In this document: positions 58,311 through 64,000 of the stretch, one piece after another
How the letters are laid out: each line of letters starts with the position of its first letter
Numbering within the stretch: the stretch's first letter is position 1
Source of the DNA: Nocardioides sp.
Lineage (GTDB): Bacteria; Actinomycetota; Actinomycetes; Propionibacteriales; Nocardioidaceae
Length of the DNA stretch: 64,000 bases
Reading direction: 5' to 3'
Assembly: GCF_030150155.1 (NCBI RefSeq)
Contig: NZ_JASLGR010000031.1
Span: 62,001 to 126,000, forward strand
Notes under the pieces: model-generated
The model's input: the letters and a program-made list of their open reading frames with translations, nothing else
Told to the model about the DNA's origin: nothing
Database searches by the model: none
Made by a program: the position numbers and the translations under genes

Positions 58311-59798
58311 TCAGGACTCCGAGACGGTGAGGAAGCCCTGGTCGACGAGGGTCCGCGCCACCGGCAGGTAGGTGGCGCGGGTCTCGGCCGGGTCGAGCTC
58401 GAGCAGGGTGCTGACCGCGTCGAGGATCTGCCCCAGTGAGAGGTCGCCGTCGCAGGCGCCGACCAATGCGGCGGTGACGGTGTCGGCGGAGTGCGCACGA
58501 CGCAGCCCGCGCTGCTGGCGCAGCACGATCGCGTTCGGGTCCTCGGCGCCGGGCGCGCCCAGGCTCTCCTCCTGCAGGTCACTGGGGGCGACCAGGTGCG
58601 AGTCGAGCTCGACCTCGAGCCGGACCGCCTCGCCCCAGGAGGCGATCGCGGGGGCGATCGGCTGCTCGACGTCGTAGGGCCACTCGACCAGCTCACGGCG
58701 GGCGTCGGAGCCGCCGGTCTTGTGCAGGTTGATCCAGCCGAAGCCGATCCCCTCGATGCCCTGGTTCTCCATCCAGGTGAGCCAGGTGTCGTAGCGGAAC
58801 AGGTAGTCCTCGCCGCCCCAGTGGCCCGAGTCCTTCAGCCAGAGCTCGACGTAGGCGGCCGGGTCGAGGATCTCGCGCTGGACGATCAGGGAGTCGGTCT
58901 CCTCACCGAGCCAGCCGGCCAGGCGCTCGTCCCACGGTCGGTCGGCGCTGATCACCCAGTTGGCCAGGATCTGGCACCAGCCGCCGGCGTTGAGCAGGTC
59001 CGGCGCCGCCCTGACGATGTCCTCGACGACACGGTCGCCGGGCAGGCCCGAGTCGCGGTAGACCAGACGCTCCCCCGTCGCCGGGGAGATCACGAACGGC
59101 GGGTTGGTGGCGATCAGGTCGAACCGGTCACCGGCGACCGGCTCGAAGAACGAGCCGTTGCGGACGTCGACCTTGTCGGCGACGTCGTTGAGCGCGGCAT
59201 TGAAGGAGGTCATCCACAGCGCACGGGTGTTGACGTCGGTCGCGATCACGCGGTCGACGTGCTGGGCCATGTGGAGCGCCTGGACACCACAGCCGGTGCC
59301 GAGGTCGAGGCTGGTGCCGACCTCGTCGCGGATGGTGAGCTGGGCCAGCGAGGTCGAGGCCGGGCTGATCCCCAGGACGTAGTTGGCGCCGACCCGCTGC
59401 GGGCCGCCGTCCAGGCCGGGGGTGAGGTCGGAGACCACCCAGAGATCGTGGGCGTCGGTGGCTGCATCGACCGAATAGGGCCGCACGTCCATCCGGGCGG
59501 CGACCTCGCCGATCGACTGCTCCAGCAGACCGTGCACGGCCAGCTCGTCGACCAGACCGGGCAGGGCCGCCTCGGCGGCGGCGAGGTCGACCGGCACCTG
59601 GAGCAGGAACAGCCGGATCAGGGTCTCCAGCGGCGAGCCGCCGGCGGTACGACGCCGACCGGGCGTGGTCTCGTTGCGCCCCAGCGCGGCGTGCGCCAGC
59701 GGCCCGAGCTGCTCGGCCACCTGGTCGTAGGTGAAGCCGGCATCGGTCAGGGCGTCGCGGAGACGGTGCGGAAGGTCGTTCAGCTGCTGGGAGGCCAC
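58311..59798 (-). CDS. Class I SAM methyltransferase (HemK/PrmC-like core)
   Basis: A 495-residue protein. SAM-binding motif I is SLDLGTGCGVQALHMAQ, and the NPPF motif (LIATNPPFVISP) marks methylation of a planar N atom, as in PrmC/RsmC-type enzymes. An N-terminal helical domain of about 150 residues and a C-terminal 120-residue extension distinguish this actinobacterial family. Substrate unknown; ribosomal protein or rRNA are reasonable guesses. Confidence 0.82.
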   Translation of the reverse strand: MASQQLNDLPHRLRDALTDAGFTYDQVAEQLGPLAHAALGRNETTPGRRRTAGGSPLETLIRLFLLQVPVDLAAAEAALPGLVDELAVHGLLEQSIGEVAARMDVRPYSVDAATDAHDLWVVSDLTPGLDGGPQRVGANYVLGISPASTSLAQLTIRDEVGTSLDLGTGCGVQALHMAQHVDRVIATDVNTRALWMTSFNAALNDVADKVDVRNGSFFEPVAGDRFDLIATNPPFVISPATGERLVYRDSGLPGDRVVEDIVRAAPDLLNAGGWCQILANWVISADRPWDERLAGWLGEETDSLIVQREILDPAAYVELWLKDSGHWGGEDYLFRYDTWLTWMENQGIEGIGFGWINLHKTGGSDARRELVEWPYDVEQPIAPAIASWGEAVRLEVELDSHLVAPSDLQEESLGAPGAEDPNAIVLRQQRGLRRAHSADTVTAALVGACDGDLSLGQILDAVSTLLELDPAETRATYLPVARTLVDQGFLTVSES

Positions 59799-59892
59799 GG
59801 CGCAAGCCTAGGGCGTGCCGCAGGCGTGCCTCGACGGCGACGTCCTCGGGCCGATCGGGCGCCGGGTGCGGCGCCTGCGGGGTCGGGCCGGG

Positions 59893-60231
59893 TCAGAGGT
59901 CCGCGGCGGCCGCGTCGGCGCTCGGGTAGATGTCGAACACCTTGGCGAGTCCGGTGATCCTGAAGATCTTCAGCAGCCGCTCGTTGGTGCACACGATGGT
60001 GAGGATGCCGTCGTGCATCCGGACCTTCTTCAGGCCACCGACCAGCACACCCAGACCGGTGGAGTCGAGGAAGTCCACGGCCTCCAGGTCGACGATCAGG
60101 CGGTAGGCGCCGCCGTCGACGAGCTCGGTCAGCTTGTCCCGCAGGCGGGGCGCTGTGTACACGTCGATCTCCCCACCGACGGCCACCACCGTGGCACCGG
60201 AGAGCTCGGAGGTCGAAACGCTGAAATCCAC
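59893..60231 (-). CDS. STAS anti-sigma factor antagonist
   Basis: Read from GTG 60231, giving 112 residues; the upstream part is out of family. The STAS fold is clear: VVAVGGEIDVYTAPRLRDKL and the phosphorylatable serine in DFLDSTGLGVLVGGLKKV. Similar to BldG/RsfA-type antagonists that free an alternative sigma factor by binding its anti-sigma factor. The gene is divergent from the helicase with 22 bp between starts. Confidence 0.87.
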   Translation of the reverse strand: MDFSVSTSELSGATVVAVGGEIDVYTAPRLRDKLTELVDGGAYRLIVDLEAVDFLDSTGLGVLVGGLKKVRMHDGILTIVCTNERLLKIFRITGLAKVFDIYPSADAAAADL

Positions 60232-60253
60232 GCCCCTATGTAACCATGCCGAC

Positions 60254-62554
60254 GTGAGTTCGGTGGCAGACCTTGTGAACCGGCTCACCAGTGCACCGGG
60301 ACGAGAGGGACGCCTGACCCACCTGGAGCATCTGCCACCTCGGACCGCGGACACGGTGGCGTGGCCCGGCTGGGCGGAGCCGCGCGTGGTGGAGGCCTTT
60401 CAGGCTCGCGGGATCGAGCGTCCGTGGCGTCATCAGGTGATCGCCGCCGACACCGCCGTCTCCGGCGCCCACGTCGCACTCGCCACCGGGACCGCCTCGG
60501 GCAAGTCGCTGGCCTACCAGCTGCCCGCGCTCAGCCGGATCCTCACCGCCCGCAGCGACCGCGGTCAGCGCGGCGCCACGGTGCTCTACCTCGCGCCGAC
60601 CAAGGCTCTGGCCCAGGATCAGCTCGCCCGGGTCGAGGCACTCGACCTGGACGTCCGGGTCTCCACCCACGACGGCGACGCCCCGCGCGAGCAGCGCGAG
60701 TGGACCCGCGCGTTCGGCGAGTACGTCCTGACCAACCCCGACATGCTGCACCGCTCCCTGCTGCCCGGGCACACCCGCTGGGCGTCGTTCTTCAAGTCAC
60801 TGTCGTACGTGATCGTCGACGAGTGCCACCACTACCGCGGGGTCTTCGGCGCGCACGTGGCGCACGTGCTGCGTCGGTTGCGCCGGATCGCGGCGTCGTA
60901 CGGCGCCTCGCCGACGTTCATCCTCGCCTCGGCCACCGTCGCGGAGCCCGAGGTGACGGGGCAGCGGCTGACCGGGCTGCCGGTCGTCCCGGTGACCCGG
61001 GACGGATCGCCTCGCGGACGGGTCACGCTCGGCCTGTGGCAGCCTCCGTTGACGGCGTACGCCGGCGAGAACGGGGCGCCCCTGCGACGTGCCGCCTCCT
61101 CCGAGACAGCCGACCTGCTGACCGACCTGGTGGTCTCGGGGGTGCGCACCCTGGCGTTCGTCCGCTCCCGGGTCGGGGTCGAGCAGGTCGCCCTGACCGC
61201 GCAGCAACACCTGGCCGAGGTCGACGCCTCGCTGCCGGGCCGGGTCGCCGCCTATCGCGGGGGCTACCTGCCCGAGGAGCGCCGGGCGCTGGAGGAGGCG
61301 ATCCGCTCCGGTGACCTGTGGGGCATCGCCGCCACCAACGCACTCGAGCTCGGGATCGACGTCACCGGGCTCGATGCCGTGCTGATCGCGGGCTACCCGG
61401 GCACCCGCGCCGCGCTGTGGCAGCAGATCGGCAGGGCCGGGCGCGGGGCGCAGGACGCGCTCGGGATCCTGATCGCCCGCGACGACCCGCTCGACACCTA
61501 CCTCGTCACCCACCCTGAGGCGCTGCTGGGCCAGCCGGTGGAGGCGACCGTCTTCGACCCGTCCAACCCGTACGTGCTGGGCCCGCACCTGTGCGCCGCC
61601 GCCCAGGAGCTGCCGGTCACCTCGGCCGACACCGACCTGTTCGGGCCCACCACCCCCGACCTGCTCGACCAGCTCACCGCGGCCGGGGTGCTGCGCCATC
61701 GGGCACGGGGCTGGTTCTGGACCGACCACCGCCGCGCCGCGGACCTGATCGACATCCGCGGGGCCGACGGTGGCAACGTGCAGCTGATCGAGGGCTCCTC
61801 GGGCCGCGTGGTCGGGACCGTCGACATCGGGCGTGCGCACTCGACGGCGCATACGGGAGCGGTCTACGTCCACATGGGCGAGACCTGGCTGGTTGACCAC
61901 CTCGACCTGGAGGACCGGGTCGCGACAATGGAGCGGGCGTCGCCGCCGTACTCCACGATGGCGCGCGAGGTCACCGAGATCAGCATCGTCGCCAGTCGGG
62001 AGCACCAGGACTGGGGCGGCTGCCGGCTCTCATGGGGTGACGTCGACGTCTCCCACCAGGTGGTCTCGTTCCACAAGCGGCGCGTGCCCAGCGGCGAGAT
62101 CATCGCCGAGGAGCTGCTCGACCTGCCGGTGCGCACGCTGCGGACGTCGGCGGTGTGGTGGACGGTGCCGCCCGGTGTGCTCGATGCCGCCAGTCTGGAC
62201 GGTGCCGACCTGCCGGGATCGGCCCACGCCGCCGAGCACTGCTCGATCGGTCTGCTGCCGCTGTTCGCGACGTGCGACCGCTGGGACATCGGCGGCGTCT
62301 CGACCGCCGTGCACCCCGACACCGGCCAGCTCACGGTCTTCGTCTACGACGGCCAGTCGGGCGGTGCCGGGTTCGCCGAGCGGGGCTACCGCGCCGCCCG
62401 CGAGTGGCTCGGCGCGACCCTGGAGACGATCGAGTCGTGCGAGTGCGACGAGGGCTGCCCGTCGTGCATCCAGTCCCCCAAGTGCGGCAACGGCAACAAC
62501 CCGCTGGACAAACCCGGTGCGGCCCGCCTGCTGCGGGCACTCCTCCAGGCGTAG
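60254..62554 (+). CDS. DEAD/DEAH helicase with DUF1998
   Basis: A 766-residue SF2 helicase read from GTG 60254. Motif I is ATGTASGKS, motif Ia APTKALAQDQ, motif II DECHHYRG, motif III ASATVAEP, motif VI QQIGRAGRG. The C-terminal DUF1998/MrfA domain has the cysteine cluster CECDEGCPSCIQSPKCG near the end. It matches the mycobacterial Rv3649 family and Bacillus MrfA, a mitomycin-C repair helicase; DNA repair role by family. Confidence 0.93.
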   Translation: MSSVADLVNRLTSAPGREGRLTHLEHLPPRTADTVAWPGWAEPRVVEAFQARGIERPWRHQVIAADTAVSGAHVALATGTASGKSLAYQLPALSRILTARSDRGQRGATVLYLAPTKALAQDQLARVEALDLDVRVSTHDGDAPREQREWTRAFGEYVLTNPDMLHRSLLPGHTRWASFFKSLSYVIVDECHHYRGVFGAHVAHVLRRLRRIAASYGASPTFILASATVAEPEVTGQRLTGLPVVPVTRDGSPRGRVTLGLWQPPLTAYAGENGAPLRRAASSETADLLTDLVVSGVRTLAFVRSRVGVEQVALTAQQHLAEVDASLPGRVAAYRGGYLPEERRALEEAIRSGDLWGIAATNALELGIDVTGLDAVLIAGYPGTRAALWQQIGRAGRGAQDALGILIARDDPLDTYLVTHPEALLGQPVEATVFDPSNPYVLGPHLCAAAQELPVTSADTDLFGPTTPDLLDQLTAAGVLRHRARGWFWTDHRRAADLIDIRGADGGNVQLIEGSSGRVVGTVDIGRAHSTAHTGAVYVHMGETWLVDHLDLEDRVATMERASPPYSTMAREVTEISIVASREHQDWGGCRLSWGDVDVSHQVVSFHKRRVPSGEIIAEELLDLPVRTLRTSAVWWTVPPGVLDAASLDGADLPGSAHAAEHCSIGLLPLFATCDRWDIGGVSTAVHPDTGQLTVFVYDGQSGGAGFAERGYRAAREWLGATLETIESCECDEGCPSCIQSPKCGNGNNPLDKPGAARLLRALLQA

Positions 62555-62624
62555 CCCCGATCCCCCGATCCTCCGCCTTGCGCAGCAGCGGACGAATCGG
62601 TGCATCGAGGCTTAGGGTCAGACC

Positions 62625-62900
62625 ATGCTCGCCTTCGGACTCGTCATGATCCTGCTCGGAGCCCTGCTCGTGGTGATCGGTCTCTTCACCGCCGGTGACC
62701 AGGGTGCAGCCAGCCTGCTCGGCATCCATATGGGGGCCACCACCGTCTTCATCACCGGGATGATCGCGGCCCTCCTGATCGTGCTCGGCCTCTACGTCAC
62801 CCGCTGGGGCGCGTCCCTGGGCCTGCGCCGCCGCGCCGAGCGCAAGGAGTACGCCAAGATGGCGGAGAAGTTCGGTCACGGAGAGTCCCCCGAAGCCTGA
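62625..62900 (+). CDS. Small two-span membrane protein
   Basis: A 91-residue protein with two transmembrane helices (FGLVMILLGALLVVIGLF and FITGMIAALLIVLGLYV) and a charged C-terminus. TAGGGT stands six bases before ATG 62625, showing that leaderless promoters are also used by the host. Family unknown. Confidence 0.75.
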   Translation: MLAFGLVMILLGALLVVIGLFTAGDQGAASLLGIHMGATTVFITGMIAALLIVLGLYVTRWGASLGLRRRAERKEYAKMAEKFGHGESPEA

Positions 62901-63076
62901 CCGAGATCCGGGTTCACCACCGCCGACTTCCGGGTTCACCACCGCCGAGATCCGGGTTCACCACCGCCGACTTCCGGGTTCACCACCGCCGAGATCCGGG
63001 TTCACCACCGCCGACTTCCGGGTCCACCACGGTCGAGTTCCGGGTTCACCACAGCCGAGATCCGGGTTCACCACCG
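62901..63076 (+). repeat. Array A: eight 22-bp tandem repeats
   Basis: Eight contiguous 22-bp units begin immediately after the upstream stop codon. The unit is CCGAGATCCGGGTTCACCAC plus CG, alternating with CCGACTTCC... forms in the first six. Five or six units are almost identical and the last three diverge slightly. Unit length is not a multiple of three, and no gene crosses it. Confidence 0.95.
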
Positions 63077-63078
63077 GC

Positions 63079-63414
63079 TCACCACCCGGCGCGCGCCTTC
63101 GCCCGTACGTCGGCCAGCCCTGCCCAACGTCCAGGAACGCCCACCTCGACCACGACCGTGACCGAGGTCGGCGTACTCACACACGACACGAGGTCCGCGT
63201 GGTTGCGCACCGCGAGATCACCGGCGGCGGCGCATCCGTCGCCGCCTCGGCTCAGGGACTGGGCACCGGCCAGCGCCGCGAGGTCGGCGGCGGACTGGGC
63301 CCGTCGGTGGGCCACGACTGCCGCGGCGGCCATCGCGCAGCCGATCCCGACCAGCACCAACACCCCGACGCAGGCGACCACCATCGGGACCACCGACCCA
63401 CGCTGACTCCTCAC
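63079..63414 (-). CDS. TadE-like/Rv3654c-type secretion-neighbourhood protein
   Basis: A 111-residue protein read from GTG 63414 with GGGAGG upstream; the longer frame would translate repeat array B. The start RSQRGSVVPMVVACVGVLVLVG is the pilin-like N-terminal hydrophobic helix, followed by HRRAQSAADLAALAGAQ, the signature of the actinobacterial Rv3654c family. It belongs to the Flp/Tad pilus locus; acts at the membrane. Confidence 0.82.
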   Translation of the reverse strand: MRSQRGSVVPMVVACVGVLVLVGIGCAMAAAAVVAHRRAQSAADLAALAGAQSLSRGGDGCAAAGDLAVRNHADLVSCVSTPTSVTVVVEVGVPGRWAGLADVRAKARAGW

Positions 63415-63462
63415 CGCATCACCTCCCAGCCTCATGCGGCCGGGCATCTGCCGCGCCGACTC

Positions 63463-63638
63463 CGTGGCGAACCCGGACCTCGGCCGTGGTGAACCCGGAG
63501 CTCGACCGTGGCGAACCCGGAAGTCGCGCGTGGCGAACCCGGAAGTCGCGCGTGGCGAACCCGGAACTCGACCGTGGCGAACCCGGAACTCGACCGTGGT
63601 GAACCCGGAACTCGGCGGTGGCGAACCCGGAAGTCGGC
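63463..63638 (-). repeat. Array B: eight 22-bp repeats, inverted to array A
   Basis: Eight contiguous 22-bp units of the same family as array A but in the opposite orientation (plus strand CGTGGCGAACCCGGAACTCGAC and variants). It fills the space between the two pseudopilin genes, starting at the stop of the TadE gene. Confidence 0.95.
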
Positions 63639-64000
63639 TAGGGGGCATCGGACGTCTCCTGTACTGCCGTTGCCTCTGCCCGGACCGTGACCGGGAGCAG
63701 GCGGAAGAGGCCGCCGGGGCCGTGCACGACGGCCCGGGCGACGACCGTGACCATCCCTGTCCCAGGCGATCCTGAGGTCGAGCCCGACCGGACCTGGAGG
63801 CGGGTGCCCGCGGGGCCGACCTCGCGGCCCCGCGCCAGCGCGGCGGCGCTGTCGTCGCCGCGGGCCAGCGCCCGAGCCGACTCGCGGGCGGCGTCGACGA
63901 TGCGGACCTGCGCGATCCCGAGGGTGAGGAACCAGGTCAGCAGCACGGTGACGGCTACCAGCACCGGGAGGGCGACCACCAGCTCGGCGGTCGCCGCTCC
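63638..64000 (-). CDS. TadE family pseudopilin, partial at window edge
   Basis: The frame is open to the right edge of the window. It begins in-window with GAATAELVVALPVLVAV, the TadE N-terminal pattern, so the true start lies beyond 64000. A hydrophobic helix (LVAVTVLLTWFLTLGIAQV) precedes VDAARESARALARGD, then a small beta domain. Part of a Tad/Flp assembly locus. Confidence 0.82.
   Translation of the reverse strand, partial: GAATAELVVALPVLVAVTVLLTWFLTLGIAQVRIVDAARESARALARGDDSAAALARGREVGPAGTRLQVRSGSTSGSPGTGMVTVVARAVVHGPGGLFRLLPVTVRAEATAVQETSDAP

Noticed and set aside
62901..63638. CRISPR array
   Set aside because: Repeat units are directly contiguous without spacers, are only 22 bp, and no cas gene is nearby.
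63415..63648. N-terminal extension of the TadE-like protein through repeat array B
   Set aside because: The 22-bp units rotate frame and encode an Arg/Gly/Ser repeat unlike pilin starts. GTG 63414 has GGGAGG upstream and begins the conserved helix.

Overview
The window is high-GC actinobacterial DNA. It holds one complete prophage of about 50.3 kb (attL core 38-102, attR core 50321-50385) integrated into a tRNA-Thr(CGT) gene, followed by about 13.6 kb of host chromosome (50386-64000). The host gene order (holB, tmk, alpha/beta hydrolase, topA, a STAS factor divergent from a DEAD/DEAH-DUF1998 helicase, then Tad-pilus-type pseudopilins) is the actinobacterial topA/Rv3649/Rv3654c-like neighbourhood. 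Together with the lack of a mycolate-cleaving lysin B in the phage, this suggests a Nocardioides-like member of the Propionibacteriales. The taxon is inference; no search was run.

Prophage layout. The left end carries the integrase, an ImmA-like protease with its Xre repressor (minus strand), a divergent cro-like gene behind GTATG half-site operators, and an excisionase-like gene. From 2.9 to 20.4 kb runs a long, tightly overlapping early operon of mostly small unknown genes. Recognisable members are a DUF6745-type protein with a 41-unit Ser-Ala-Thr-X repeat, a ParB-like protein, a large cytosine-5 methyltransferase, an ASCH protein, a replication-initiator-like protein, a DnaQ-type exonuclease, an HNH nuclease and many zinc-ribbon proteins. 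A three-gene minus-strand operon (20.4-21.6 kb) includes a Ros/MucR-like regulator and has two palindromic operators at its promoter. From 22.1 to 45.6 kb lies a canonical siphovirus late region: HNH, TerS, TerL, portal, MuF, scaffold, decoration protein, major capsid, connectors, major tail protein, frameshifted tail chaperone, tape measure, minor tail proteins, M23 endolysin, EEP-fold nuclease, holin and a beta-helix tailspike.

The right arm (45.4-50.2 kb) looks like an accessory or lysogeny module. It has an O-antigen-ligase/Wzy-like polytopic membrane protein transcribed against the tailspike, a second tyrosine recombinase, and four short transcription units. Each of these four has a TAnnnT hexamer 6-7 nt before its start codon, the pattern of leaderless actinobacterial promoters; they include a lipoprotein and a two-helix membrane protein. 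Such genes are good candidates for surface conversion and superinfection exclusion.

At the right junction the phage supplies the 3' half of the tRNA and a copy of its terminator hairpin, which differs from the displaced host hairpin by a compensated base pair. In the host part, two arrays of exactly eight 22-bp repeats lie in opposite orientation on either side of a TadE-like gene near the right edge.
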